DNA from: Bacteroidota bacterium | Lineage (GTDB): Bacteria > Bacteroidota > Ignavibacteria > Ignavibacteriales > Ignavibacteriaceae | NCBI GenBank assembly: GCA_023475265.1 | Contig: JAMCWE010000167.1 | Coordinates: 1 to 39,278 of the forward strand | DNA length: 39,278 bases | Reading direction: 5' to 3' | Shown: positions 8,512 to 17,296 of the stretch, in pieces | Layout of the letters: each line of letters begins with the position of its first letter | Numbering within the stretch: position 1 is the stretch's first letter | Translations under genes and position numbers: made by a program | The notes under the pieces: generated by a model | What the model was told of the DNA's origin: nothing | Seen by the model: the letters and a program-made list of their open reading frames with translations, nothing else | The model's database searches: none

Positions 8512-9444
8512 TTAATCAGTAGTTAGTTCTCTAAAAATATCTTCAAGTTTAGTTTCGATTGGTGTCATTTCAGTTAACACCCATTTCTTTTGGACGCACA
8601 TATTAAAAATGGTTCTCCTTGAAGAAGTTCCCGGTTTACTTTGAATTAAAAAAGTTCCATTATGATCAGTAACCGGATCAACCATTTGAACTGAATCTAA
8701 CGACTGCAAAGTTGAAATTAAATTATCCTTGTTATCTGAATCGGAAATTTGAACCCGCAGGACTTCATTTCCCTGCGCTTGTTTGCGCAATGTCTCCGGT
8801 GTTCCGTCGGCAACAATTTTTCCTTTGTTGATGATTAAAATTCTGTCGCAGGTTGCTTCAACTTCGGGCAAAATATGAGTGCTTAAAATAACCGTTTTTT
8901 CTTTACCAATATGACGAATGAGTTTTCTAATTTCAATTATTTGGTTTGGATCTAATCCCGTAGTCGGCTCATCTAAAATTAATATTTCAGGGTCATGAAT
9001 CATTGCTTGAGCAAGCCCGACTCTCTGCCTATATCCTTTTGAAAGCTCTCCAATTTTTTTATGCTTCTCTTCATTCAATCCGCAAACATGAACCATCTCA
9101 ACAATTTTATCTTGAATTTTATTGTTTTCAATTCCTTGCAGCTTTCCAACAAAATCCAGATACTCCAGAACCGGCATGTCATAATAAAGCGGATTGTTTT
9201 CCGGTAAGTAGCCTATTTTCTTTTTTATTTCATCCGGGTTTGAATGGATGGAAAGATTGTTAATCTTTACGTCGCCCGCCGATGGAGCCATGAAACAAGT
9301 GATAATTTTCATTGTGGTTGTTTTACCTGCGCCATTTGGACCTAGAAAGCCCAATATCTCACCGGTATTTACTTGAAATGAAATCTCATCTACTGCTTTT
9401 TGTGGTCCGTATTGTTTGGTAAGATTTTCTACAACAATGCTCAT
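8512..9444 (-). CDS. gldA: ABC transporter ATP-binding protein, GldA type
   Basis: A 310-residue ATPase subunit. Visible motifs are Walker A (GPNGAGKTT, about 35-43), the Q-loop region 'IGYLPENNPLY', the signature LSKGYRQRVG, Walker B ILILDEPTTGLDP and the H-loop 'ILSTHILPEV'. The extra C-terminal 80 residues after the nucleotide-binding fold are usual in GldA/CcmA-like drug-type ATPases. It is the first gene of the gldA-gldF-gldG-DUF4340 operon. In Flavobacterium gldA sits apart from gldFG; here all are contiguous, which makes the ATPase-permease pairing clear. The exact substrate, and whether it serves gliding here, is not known. Confidence 0.88.
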   Translation of the reverse strand: MSIVVENLTKQYGPQKAVDEISFQVNTGEILGFLGPNGAGKTTTMKIITCFMAPSAGDVKINNLSIHSNPDEIKKKIGYLPENNPLYYDMPVLEYLDFVGKLQGIENNKIQDKIVEMVHVCGLNEEKHKKIGELSKGYRQRVGLAQAMIHDPEILILDEPTTGLDPNQIIEIRKLIRHIGKEKTVILSTHILPEVEATCDRILIINKGKIVADGTPETLRKQAQGNEVLRVQISDSDNKDNLISTLQSLDSVQMVDPVTDHNGTFLIQSKPGTSSRRTIFNMCVQKKWVLTEMTPIETKLEDIFRELTTD

Positions 9445-9598
9445 TATAATTTATTTTTTGAGTTGTGAAAAATATTCATGCGAAAATAAATAATCTTTTT
9501 GCAATTATTTTTTTAAGAATGATTTTAGACGAACATTATTTGAAATGGTTCCGACAAGTTAACTGAAAAAAGATTTCAATGTGATTTAGGTATTAGCT

Positions 9599-10759
9599 TC
9601 ATTTTTTATAGACTATTTCTCCGGCAACTAATGTCATATAAATTGAAAAGTCTTCATCAAATAAAACTATATCGGCATCTTTTCCAATTTCTATTGCGCC
9701 TTTTCTGTCATCAATTCCCAAAAGCTTTGCAGGATTTTTAGTAATTGTATTGATTGCAGTTTCCAAATTACATCCGGTAAATTCCATAAATTTTAATGCG
9801 ATATTTCCCAGGCTCATTGTTGAACCGATAAGTGTTCCGTCAAAATAACGGGCAGCGCCGCCTTTCGATTCATACTGCTTTCCATTGTATGTATAAATTC
9901 CATCCGGCAAGCCAATTCCGTGCATGCCGTCGGTGATACAAATGCATCTATCCTTGCCGACCAATCGATAAATTAAGTTTACAATGCTTGGATGAAGATG
10001 ATGTCCGTCGCTGATAATTTGAACCGGTATTTCTTTATTTTCAAATATCGCTGCGAGTGGCCCCGGAGTTCTATGATTAAGCGGAGGCATCGCATTAAAA
10101 ATATGAGTAACATGATTTATTCCGGCTTCAAATCCTTTTATTGTTTCTTCATAAGTTGCATCCGAATGTGCAAACGAGGCAACTGCGCCATGCTTTCGAA
10201 GCTTCTTTATATTTTCCAAATTTCCTGGAAGTTCAGGGGCAATGGTCATCATCTTTAATGAATTGCCGGCTGCTTCAAATATTTCTTCCAATGCATTTGG
10301 ATAAGATTCATAAATACTATCCTCAGCCAAGCCGCCTTTCTTTTTTATATTGATGAATGGTCCTTCCAAATGAATTCCGAGTAAAGCAGCACCGCCAAGA
10401 TTTTTCCCCATAAATTCATTCATTAATTTTAGATGAGAATTTCCCCATTGAGGTTTTACAACTGTTGTTCCCAAAAATCCTGTTGTACCGGTCTTCGCTA
10501 AAGTTTTAGAAATTGTTTCAAGAGCTTCTTTATTATTATCAAGAACATCCGCGCCGCCCGCTCCTTGAATGTGAACATCAATAAATCCCGGCGCTGCTAT
10601 TTTTCCCTCAGCATCAATAATTACTTCATCGAAATGTTCATTGACATTTGATTTTTTTATTTCACTTATTTTTCCGTTTACAATTTTTATATCAGAAAAT
10701 TCTTTCTTGCCGGCTGAATTGAATAGTGCGCAATTTCTAATAACAATATTTTTTTCCAT
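9599..10759 (-). CDS. nagA: N-acetylglucosamine-6-phosphate deacetylase
   Basis: Cytoplasmic amidohydrolase converting N-acetylglucosamine-6-phosphate to glucosamine-6-phosphate and acetate, in amino-sugar catabolism and wall recycling. Metal and substrate motifs appear in order: GFIDVHIQGAGG, the metal Glu in GIHLEGPFI, FAHSDAT, 'INHVTHIFNAMPPLNHRTPG', 'ISDGHHLHPS' and the catalytic Asp in ITDGMHG. Length (386 aa) fits the family. I chose the ATG at 10759 because it has AAAGGA five bases upstream; an in-frame TTG at 10795 has none and adds 12 atypical residues. It is a single gene divergent from the APC permease. The ROK kinase at 15837 could supply the 6-phosphate if it acts on N-acetylglucosamine, but the two are not linked. 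Confidence 0.92.
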   Translation of the reverse strand: MEKNIVIRNCALFNSAGKKEFSDIKIVNGKISEIKKSNVNEHFDEVIIDAEGKIAAPGFIDVHIQGAGGADVLDNNKEALETISKTLAKTGTTGFLGTTVVKPQWGNSHLKLMNEFMGKNLGGAALLGIHLEGPFINIKKKGGLAEDSIYESYPNALEEIFEAAGNSLKMMTIAPELPGNLENIKKLRKHGAVASFAHSDATYEETIKGFEAGINHVTHIFNAMPPLNHRTPGPLAAIFENKEIPVQIISDGHHLHPSIVNLIYRLVGKDRCICITDGMHGIGLPDGIYTYNGKQYESKGGAARYFDGTLIGSTMSLGNIALKFMEFTGCNLETAINTITKNPAKLLGIDDRKGAIEIGKDADIVLFDEDFSIYMTLVAGEIVYKK

Positions 10760-10764
10760 TGATG

Positions 10765-10770
10765 TCCTTT
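10765..10770 (-). promoter_or_regulatory. Ribosome binding site fixing the nagA start
   Basis: AAAGGA on the minus strand, with a five-base spacer before the ATG at 10759. It supports this start over the in-frame TTG at 10795. Confidence 0.6.
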
Positions 10771-10869
10771 TGTTAAAAATTATTCTCAAAAACAATTTCT
10801 ACTATTTACAATTTCCAAATTACAAAAGATGATTGCAATAATTACATAAATCTTTTTTTATTAAACTTA

Positions 10870-10904
10870 TTTGTAGTATTAAAAATGGGATTATACTATA
10901 TTCG
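10870..10904 (+). promoter_or_regulatory. Candidate promoter for the APC permease gene
   Basis: TTTG at 10870-10873 and TATATTCG at 10897-10904 resemble the Bacteroidota -33 (TTTG) and -7 (TAnnTTTG) boxes with one mismatch and a 23-base spacer, slightly longer than usual. Transcription would begin about 25-30 bases before the TTG start. Confidence 0.25.
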
Positions 10905-10927
10905 CAAAAATATTTTTCAATCCGGAT

Positions 10928-10933
10928 GAGGAA
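10928..10933 (+). promoter_or_regulatory. Ribosome binding site fixing the APC permease TTG start
   Basis: GAGGAA with a five-base spacer before TTG at 10939. It is what justifies a TTG start for this gene. Confidence 0.55.
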
Positions 10934-10938
10934 TTAAT

Positions 10939-12300
10939 TTGGCAGAAATAAAGCACTACCATCTAGATAGAAGCTTAGGATTTCTTCACGCAACAGCTTC
11001 AAACATGGCAACAATGGTTGGAATTGGTCCATTCATTACAATTCCTTTAATCGTTGCAACAATGGGCGGACCTCAGGCAATGCTTGGCTGGGCTGTCGGC
11101 GCAATCATCGCTATTTCAGATGGACAAGTTTGGGCAGAGTTAAGCACAGCGCTTCCCGGCGAAGGCGGCTCTTATATTTATCTTCGTGAAGCATACAAAA
11201 GATATTTTGGTAAGTTAATTGCTTTTTTATTCATATGGTCTTTCCTTCTCAGCGGGCCGTTCGAAATTGCTTCCGGTATAGTGGGAATGATGGAGTATCT
11301 TTCTTTCATCTGGCCGTGGCTTACCGGAATAAATATTCGCTTGATTGCTTTTGCCGCAGGACTAATTACAATTATTCTTCATTACAACAAAATAAAATTT
11401 GTCGGCGTCATTACTGTAATTCTTTGGGCAGTTATGTTAGTGACTGTCGGGCTAACAATTGTAGTCGGGATAATTCATTTCAAACCTGAAGTTGCTTTTG
11501 ATTTTCCCAAAGGATGGTTTTCTTTTTCATGGGGATTTGTAATGGGACTGGGCAGCGCAACTTTAATTGCAATGTACGATTTGATGGGATATTATAATAT
11601 CTGTTATGTCGAAGAGGAAGTTAAAAATCCCGGTTATGTTTTTCCGCGGGCAATTATTTGGTCGGTAATAGGAGTTACTATTCTTTATGCTGTAATGAAT
11701 TTTTCCATCATTGGTGTTTTGCCCTGGCATGAAGTTGCAAAATCCCACCACATTGTATCGGATATTTTTAATGATTACTACGGGCGGTTATCAGCAATAA
11801 TTATAACTCTTCTCGTTGCAGTTACTGCTTACGGCTCAATTTATGCTTTGATGATGAGCTATTCACGGCTTCCATTTGCCGCTGCAAGAGACGGATTTTT
11901 CTTCGGCTGGCTTAAAGCAGTTCATCCGAAAAAACACTTTCCGCATTACTCACTTCTGCTTGTCGGCGGTATAACATGCGTTGCTAGTCTTTTCAATTTA
12001 GATTTTATTATTGCTGCTACTTTGTCCAGCAGAATATTGATTCAATTTCTCGGACAAATAATCGGCTTAACAATTCTCCGAAAGAATGATCCAAACATGA
12101 AAAGACCTTTTAAAATGTGGCTGTATCCAATTCCTTCAATCGTTGCGTTCATAGGATTCAGTTATATTTTTATTAGCTCCGGTATCGAAGCAATAAGCTT
12201 AGGATTAGCCTGGTTAGTTGTTGGGATTGTTTTCTTTTTGTTCTGGGCAAAAAAAACTCACGAATGGCCGTTTCGGGTTAATCAGTTTGCTAGTAAATAA
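10939..12300 (+). CDS. APC-superfamily amino acid/amine permease
   Basis: A 453-residue inner-membrane transporter with 12 hydrophobic segments. The N-terminal region 'GFLHATASNMATMVGIGPFITIPLIVATMGGP' holds the unwound helix-1 G-[SIA]-G type motif of the amino acid-polyamine-organocation family, and 'WAELSTALPGEGGSYIYLREAY' is the conserved helix 2-3 loop seen across APC permeases. It probably imports an amino acid or amine; the substrate cannot be read off. The start is a TTG at 10939 backed by a GAGGAA site. The gene stands alone between nagA (divergent) and the bacilliredoxin gene (convergent), with no obvious terminator between stop and 12351. Confidence 0.88.
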   Translation: MAEIKHYHLDRSLGFLHATASNMATMVGIGPFITIPLIVATMGGPQAMLGWAVGAIIAISDGQVWAELSTALPGEGGSYIYLREAYKRYFGKLIAFLFIWSFLLSGPFEIASGIVGMMEYLSFIWPWLTGINIRLIAFAAGLITIILHYNKIKFVGVITVILWAVMLVTVGLTIVVGIIHFKPEVAFDFPKGWFSFSWGFVMGLGSATLIAMYDLMGYYNICYVEEEVKNPGYVFPRAIIWSVIGVTILYAVMNFSIIGVLPWHEVAKSHHIVSDIFNDYYGRLSAIIITLLVAVTAYGSIYALMMSYSRLPFAAARDGFFFGWLKAVHPKKHFPHYSLLLVGGITCVASLFNLDFIIAATLSSRILIQFLGQIIGLTILRKNDPNMKRPFKMWLYPIPSIVAFIGFSYIFISSGIEAISLGLAWLVVGIVFFLFWAKKTHEWPFRVNQFASK

Positions 12301-12350
12301 AACTCTAAAATCGTAAAAATATTTTTTGCGTTATTTGTGGTTCCCAATTG

Positions 12351-12698
12351 TTATTGATGCGCTTTCAATTCATCAACCGTAATATCAAAGTGGCTTGCTG
12401 CCCATTTAATTTCCGAATTACCCCTTAGCCAAATAAGCTGCGGCGATTCATGCTTCAACTTTAAATCTTCAGCAATTTTTCTGCTTACATCTTTCGCTTC
12501 AATTACATTAACTTTGACAAATTTTAATTTGCTTTCATCCGGAAGCTTTGAATACCACAGATTAAAGTCTTCTTCAACCATTGAACTGATCGAACATACG
12601 GGACTGTATTTAAAAATTATTAATTCTTCAACGGGTAGAAGATCATTTCTTATTCCTTCCCATTGTTCAATATTTTTTAATTTGACTATACTATTCAT
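12351..12698 (-). CDS. ytxJ: Monothiol bacilliredoxin-like protein, YtxJ/BrxC family
   Basis: A 115-residue thioredoxin-fold protein. The segment 'IFKYSPVCSISSM' carries the single active-site cysteine of the YtxJ (BrxC) family, and 'KLKHESPQLIWL' holds the conserved cis-proline region (HESPQ) of the same family. In Firmicutes these proteins remove bacillithiol from S-bacillithiolated proteins; presence here suggests a low-molecular-weight thiol of that kind, but no bacillithiol synthesis gene is in the window. It follows the NYN-nuclease gene by 44 bases and is probably the last gene of the operon that includes lptD. Only one Cys is present in the motif, so it must act by a monothiol mechanism. 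Confidence 0.75.
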   Translation of the reverse strand: MNSIVKLKNIEQWEGIRNDLLPVEELIIFKYSPVCSISSMVEEDFNLWYSKLPDESKLKFVKVNVIEAKDVSRKIAEDLKLKHESPQLIWLRGNSEIKWAASHFDITVDELKAHQ

Positions 12699-12743
12699 TT
12701 GAACTTCTATAAATATTTTTTTCGCTGACTAAAATTAGAAAAA

Positions 12744-13199
12744 TCATTTCTCACCGAAAAGCTTTTTGAAATACTCCGGGTTATTCATTTCGCTAATTAT
12801 TTTTGTTTCTTCGTCCGGTTCTTCCTTCTTCAAAATCATTTTAATAAAATCTTCACTCGATATTACTTCGCAGCTGCACTTCCGTGCAAAATCTTTTAAA
12901 TTATCGTCCGAAGTAACTACAACAATATTTTTTCTGTTAGCTTCCGATTCAATTTCATGCTTAATTTTTTCATCTGCAATCTTATTGCTGCTGTAAATAA
13001 TTTTAATCAAATCAAGCTTAATCGGAATTCTTTCGTAGCCATCGTAGTGCAGTGAAATTTTCACTTGCTTTCCGCGGAAGAAATCTTCTATTAAAAAAGC
13101 AAGCTTTTCTCTCGGCGTTTGTTTGTCCTTCTGCAAAAGCTTTTCAAACTTTTTAATCTTGTGAATAACATTATTCCCGTCGATGATATAATGCTTCAT
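12744..13199 (-). CDS. NYN-domain protein, YacP-like putative endoribonuclease
   Basis: A 151-residue protein with the YacP-like NYN (PIN-like) fold. The opening 'HYIIDGNNVIHK' contains the first catalytic Asp and the Asn pair of the family; further acidic positions are seen in 'VVVTSDDNLKDFARK' and 'EVISSEDFIKM'. Bacillus Rae1/YacP, from the same family, cleaves mRNA in the ribosomal A site, but specificity here is unknown. It begins three bases after the lptD stop, so the two are translationally linked, and the bacilliredoxin gene follows. The link to outer-membrane assembly may only reflect operon layout. Confidence 0.78.
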   Translation of the reverse strand: MKHYIIDGNNVIHKIKKFEKLLQKDKQTPREKLAFLIEDFFRGKQVKISLHYDGYERIPIKLDLIKIIYSSNKIADEKIKHEIESEANRKNIVVVTSDDNLKDFARKCSCEVISSEDFIKMILKKEEPDEETKIISEMNNPEYFKKLFGEK

Positions 13200-13202
13200 A
13201 GT

Positions 13203-15794
13203 TTATTTCCCGTTATAGAAATCTCCGCGCTTGGTAATCTTAAGATCCTGAAGCTGCGGCGCTTTCACTCTAATTTCAAAATAATATCCGCTGAACAAAC
13301 CAACCGGGTTCCATGTAAAATTCATCAGCCAGCATTCGAGATCGCGGGAAATTCTAATTTGAGGGGCTGTGAATTGTTTATTTTCAAAATCATAACCGCT
13401 GGTAACTGAAAATTTCCACTGCTTGGTTAAATTGAAATCCAGGCTTCCGCTTATATTTGAAGATCTGAATGGAGCCAAAGGATTACTTTTCGATAAAGTA
13501 TAGTTGTAGCTTAGCGACAAGCTCCAGGGTATTGCAAAATCCGGCTCTTTGTTGTTATAAATTCCCTGGTAAACATTATTTTGATCGGGCATGAAAGCTT
13601 CGCTTTGAACTTGCTTATTTTCAGTTCCCGATTCTTCCGATTTTAGTTTCTCTCCGGAAAGACTTGTTGATACAGAAAAAGTGAAGTTAGTTAATCTTGC
13701 AATTCCTTTACCTTCATTGATTAAAAATTTATTTATATCAACAGTAGAATTTTGCCCAACAACTGCGTAGTCATACAGTGAAAAAGTTGACGATGCATTA
13801 AAATTGAACCAGTCTCCAATTTGTGTTCTGCCGGAAATAGTGAATGGCGAAAACCTTAAGCTGTCTGCGGCAAAATTATAATTTATTCCGGCATTCAAAT
13901 TCAGCAGTTGAATTTTCTTTTCTTTCGAAGTTGTATCAGAAGGATCGACAGCGGTTTTCATTTCAAAAACGTTTCCTAAAGACAAACCAATATTTTGCTG
14001 CTCGCCGCCAATATCCGGAATAAAAACTTCATTCTGATATTTATTGTATTGAATAGATTGACCAGCATGATTTTTATAGCTGCCGTAATATCCCCAGCCA
14101 TACTTCGTAAAATCCGGCGAGTAGTAATACGAAATTGATGGAGTAACTATTTGTCTTATTGCGCTGATTCCAAAAACGTTTGGCTGAAATATTCCGTAAA
14201 ATTTTGTAGATGCAGAAACTCCAATTTTAAATGAACGAACTTCACTGATTTTGTGAATAGTATTAGTTACAACTGAATCGCCGCTGCTGTCGGCTTTCAT
14301 TCCGGCAGAATACATTTCAATTTGTTTGTTAAACCAATCTTCGGTGTAAGAAATGTTTGGAGAGATATTGAAGTACCCGATTTTAGGTGAAGCGCTAGCA
14401 TTTATGTTATGTTGAATGCCGCCTTTAATATCCAGCTGTCCTCCGGTTTTTGTTCGTTGGTTTAAGAATTGACCATTGTAATCAAAGCCAACTAGCTCAT
14501 ACCACTTTTGTTCGTTAAACACTCCTTCTCTTTTAAAAGGATATTGATGCGGAATATTAAAAGTTAAGCTTGGCAGAACTTCGCTTATGTTGCCGGATTC
14601 AAGATCTTGGCTGCGGCTATAACTTAAAGATAAACTATTGCCCGATTCATCCCAGGTTTTGGAAAGTGTTGCATTGGAAAAAATATTATTTGTTAAAGCT
14701 TCGTTAAGATTGAATGCAGTGTTTTCAATATATGTTTTTCCCGAAACGAATTGAAGGTTAGCATCCAATCTTAAAGTCGGGGTGAAATTTTCATGATGAT
14801 TTAATCTTAAACTCCATTCTTTACTTGAACTTGAACCTTGACTGCTTTCAGATTTAAATAATTTATAACCGGCTTCAATTGTTCCGCTGTAATCATAACG
14901 TTTATTATATCTAAAACGGCTCAATAAACCGAAGCTGCCGCGCGTATAATAATCGCCGGTCATGTTCAAATCTATATAATCATTTATTGCCCAAAAATAT
15001 CCGAAGTGAGAAAAGTAAAATCCGTAATTTGCATCCTGCCCGAATGCGGGTGGAATTATTCCCGATCTTCTTCCGGACTGCAGCGGGAAAACTCCGAACG
15101 GCAATGGAATAGGAAAAGGCACGCCGCCAAAGTAAAGCCAGATCCATTCTGCGTCAATTTCTCTTTTCTGTATCACTTTCATTTTCGGTGAATAAAAATA
15201 ATAGTGAGGCGGAGTTACTGTGCAAGTTGTAAAGATTCCATCTTGAATGAAAAAAGTATTCTTGTCAACTTTCTTAATTTTTTCACCGGAATAAGTTGAA
15301 CCTTCAGTTTTTGTATTTGCTAAAGTTATATATCCTTGGCTTGTTTTAAAATTGTAGATCATCGTTTCGCCATCATAAACTTCCCCGCCTTGTGAAAGAA
15401 CGGGAGTGTTTTTGAATTTGCCTGGAAGTGAATCGTTCGGTACACCTGAAGCATCAACATCATGCGTTACGAAATTAACAGAGATGTTTGCACTTTTGAG
15501 ATCAGTATCTTTATACTTTAAGTCGCTGTTGCCGAAAAGATCCATTTTCTTTTTATCCACATAAAAGAAAAGAGAATCCTTCGAACTGGCATAAATAACA
15601 GTGTCAACATCGTAAGTTTTTTTCTTTGAAGTAGTATCTGAAGGTACTATTGAAGTTGTGTCGGAAGAAATTGAAGAATCTTTTTGAACAGATTTCAATT
15701 GGCTCTTGGTTTTTAAAAAAACAGAATCATGACTTTGAGCAAGAATGAGATCAAAGCTAATAAAAAGAATAAATATTGAAAGAATAAATTTCAT
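13203..15794 (-). CDS. lptD: LPS-assembly protein LptD-like outer-membrane protein
   Basis: An 863-residue outer-membrane protein with a signal peptide (MKFILSIFILFISFDLILAQ). After a Ser/Thr-rich linker comes the OstA/LptA-like beta-jellyroll ('GEVYDGETMIYNFKTSQGYI', 'FFIQDGIFTTC ... PPHYYFYSPKMKVI'), then a long beta-barrel that ends near the C-terminus. This is the layout of the LptD-type proteins of Bacteroidota-like bacteria, which insert lipopolysaccharide into the outer leaflet. The barrel is rich in alternating aromatic strands (for example 'FTPTLRLDANLQFVSG'). It lies 42 bases after the ROK kinase stop and 3 bases before the NYN gene. A seven-codon mini-frame (15814-15791) preceded by AAAGGA ends in the TGA that overlaps this start. 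Confidence 0.82.
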   Translation of the reverse strand: MKFILSIFILFISFDLILAQSHDSVFLKTKSQLKSVQKDSSISSDTTSIVPSDTTSKKKTYDVDTVIYASSKDSLFFYVDKKKMDLFGNSDLKYKDTDLKSANISVNFVTHDVDASGVPNDSLPGKFKNTPVLSQGGEVYDGETMIYNFKTSQGYITLANTKTEGSTYSGEKIKKVDKNTFFIQDGIFTTCTVTPPHYYFYSPKMKVIQKREIDAEWIWLYFGGVPFPIPLPFGVFPLQSGRRSGIIPPAFGQDANYGFYFSHFGYFWAINDYIDLNMTGDYYTRGSFGLLSRFRYNKRYDYSGTIEAGYKLFKSESSQGSSSSKEWSLRLNHHENFTPTLRLDANLQFVSGKTYIENTAFNLNEALTNNIFSNATLSKTWDESGNSLSLSYSRSQDLESGNISEVLPSLTFNIPHQYPFKREGVFNEQKWYELVGFDYNGQFLNQRTKTGGQLDIKGGIQHNINASASPKIGYFNISPNISYTEDWFNKQIEMYSAGMKADSSGDSVVTNTIHKISEVRSFKIGVSASTKFYGIFQPNVFGISAIRQIVTPSISYYYSPDFTKYGWGYYGSYKNHAGQSIQYNKYQNEVFIPDIGGEQQNIGLSLGNVFEMKTAVDPSDTTSKEKKIQLLNLNAGINYNFAADSLRFSPFTISGRTQIGDWFNFNASSTFSLYDYAVVGQNSTVDINKFLINEGKGIARLTNFTFSVSTSLSGEKLKSEESGTENKQVQSEAFMPDQNNVYQGIYNNKEPDFAIPWSLSLSYNYTLSKSNPLAPFRSSNISGSLDFNLTKQWKFSVTSGYDFENKQFTAPQIRISRDLECWLMNFTWNPVGLFSGYYFEIRVKAPQLQDLKITKRGDFYNGK

Positions 15795-15836
15795 AGATAA
15801 AAACGGATTTTCATTAATCCTTTCAATGCAATTTAA

Positions 15837-16799
15837 TTATGATTTATAAAATACAAGTGCTGAGGCACCTTTAATCCCGGCATCATTTTTTAATTTTGCC
15901 GGTAGAACTTTGACCCGTTTCTTAATTGGCTTAAGAACTCTGGAAATTATTGTTTGTTCCACTGCATCAAGTAATGGCTTTCCAAATCCCGATACACCGC
16001 CGCCGATTATAAATGTACTAATGTCAAATGCATTTGCAGTTGATGCAAGAGAAGCACCTAAATACAAACCTAAGTTTTGTATAATTGATTTTGCATACTC
16101 GTCTCCTTCTTCGGCAGCATGTTGAATCATTAGAGGAGTAATTAAGTTTAAATCGTTATTAATTAGCTTCCATATTTTAGAATCCTTATGTCCGTTTAAT
16201 TCGCTTTGAACTCTTTTAACAAGGTAATGGTTTCCGACATAAGTTTCCACACATCCAAATGATCCGCAATTACATTGAGGACCGTTTATATCAATCGACA
16301 TATGCCCGATTTCACCGGCGCTGCCAAATTCTCCTCTAAAAAGTTTTTGTTTGAAAATAATTCCTCCGCCGACTCCTGTTCCAAGTGTAACCATAACGAA
16401 AGATTCTATTTTTTTGCCAGCGCCGAAAATCATTTCTCCAATTGCCGCTACGTTAGCATCATTTTCTACGTGGACCTTCATCTTAAATTCTTTTTGCAAA
16501 ATCTTCCCGAGGTTTACTTTATTCCAGCCTGGAAGATTGGGAGGATTTTCTACTGTTCCTTTTTTAGTTGAAACAATGCCCGGCGCACCAATTCCTATTG
16601 CCTGAATTTTCAATTTATTTTTTAATAATAATTCTTTTACACCTTTTTTGATCTGAGAAATTACTTTGTCCGGCCCTTGATCTGCTAATGTATCAAGCGA
16701 TATTTTTTTAATGATTTTACCCTTTTGAGATACTATTCCGATCTTAACATTTGTTCCGCCAAGATCGACTCCCACAGCATATTTTTCAGTTTTAGGCAT
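15837..16799 (-). CDS. ROK-family sugar kinase (glucokinase-like)
   Basis: A 320-residue cytoplasmic sugar kinase. The phosphate-binding motif 'GVDLGGTNVKIGIV' opens the protein, followed by 'IGIGAPGIV', the catalytic Asp in 'VHVENDANVAAIGE', the 'TLGTGVGGGII' loop and the ROK signature with zinc ligands 'GEIGHMSID ... CNCGSFGCVETYV' (C-x-C-x4-C plus His). ROK glucokinases of about 320 residues phosphorylate glucose with ATP; N-acetylglucosamine or N-acetylmannosamine kinases share these motifs, so the substrate is open. The ATG has AGAGGA seven bases upstream. It is first in a run with lptD, the NYN nuclease and the bacilliredoxin. Confidence 0.87.
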   Translation of the reverse strand: MPKTEKYAVGVDLGGTNVKIGIVSQKGKIIKKISLDTLADQGPDKVISQIKKGVKELLLKNKLKIQAIGIGAPGIVSTKKGTVENPPNLPGWNKVNLGKILQKEFKMKVHVENDANVAAIGEMIFGAGKKIESFVMVTLGTGVGGGIIFKQKLFRGEFGSAGEIGHMSIDINGPQCNCGSFGCVETYVGNHYLVKRVQSELNGHKDSKIWKLINNDLNLITPLMIQHAAEEGDEYAKSIIQNLGLYLGASLASTANAFDISTFIIGGGVSGFGKPLLDAVEQTIISRVLKPIKKRVKVLPAKLKNDAGIKGASALVFYKS

Positions 16800-17296
16800 A
16801 AATTTGTCCTCTCAAATTTTTGTTAATCGTAGTAATTCTGAGTTATGTACAATTTATTTTAATTACAACAATGAATTTAATACTAAAGGAAATATTATTA
16901 AAATTAAAACGTATGAATATTTAAGAATGTTACAAAGAGAATGAAATTATGAAAAGTAGATTAAATCCTTTTTTGGCAAATATACATGCCTCCGTTGTTA
17001 TTTTAAAAACTAAAAAGTAAGTGGGCTGACTAATAATTCTAACTACCATCTTTAAACTTTAATCTGAGAATACATACCTAACATAAAAAATAATTTATTT
17101 AAATGAACATGCTTATTAGTCTTAAAAGATAATCCATAAGTAAATTTTGAATCGCTTAAAAATAATTTGCAATAAATTCTTAAAACGAAATCAAATCTCA
17201 TTTTGGTAAAAATATTTTACAAAAAGTTTGAGATTTTAATAAGAATTCAGTTGGTATAAAAGTTGGACTTCTAAGTAAAAAAATTAAAAGAGAAAA
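16800..17296. other. Gene-poor intergenic stretch upstream of ROK kinase and orphan membrane protein
   Basis: About 500 very AT-rich bases between two divergently transcribed genes. It holds a possible 23-codon frame on the plus strand (ATG at 16949) without clear support, and one notable hairpin at 17193-17236. No tRNA or other RNA gene is recognised. Confidence 0.5.
17193..17236 (+). repeat. Hairpin upstream of the orphan membrane protein gene
   Basis: AAATCTCA (17193-17200) pairs with TGAGATTT (17229-17236), and inside it TTTTGGTAAAA pairs with TTTTACAAAAA (17215-17225) with one mismatch. The 44-base structure ends 60 bases before the ATG at 17297. It could lie in the 5' leader of that gene or terminate a transcript; neither is shown. 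Confidence 0.45.

Noticed and set aside
12744-13199. NYN-domain protein as a VapC-type toxin
   Set aside because: The opening IDGNNVIH and length fit the YacP-like NYN family, and there is no small antitoxin gene beside it.
16949-17020. A 23-codon frame beginning MKSRLNPFLAN upstream of the orphan membrane protein
   Set aside because: Too short and weakly supported; GAGAATGAAATT before it is a poor ribosome site.
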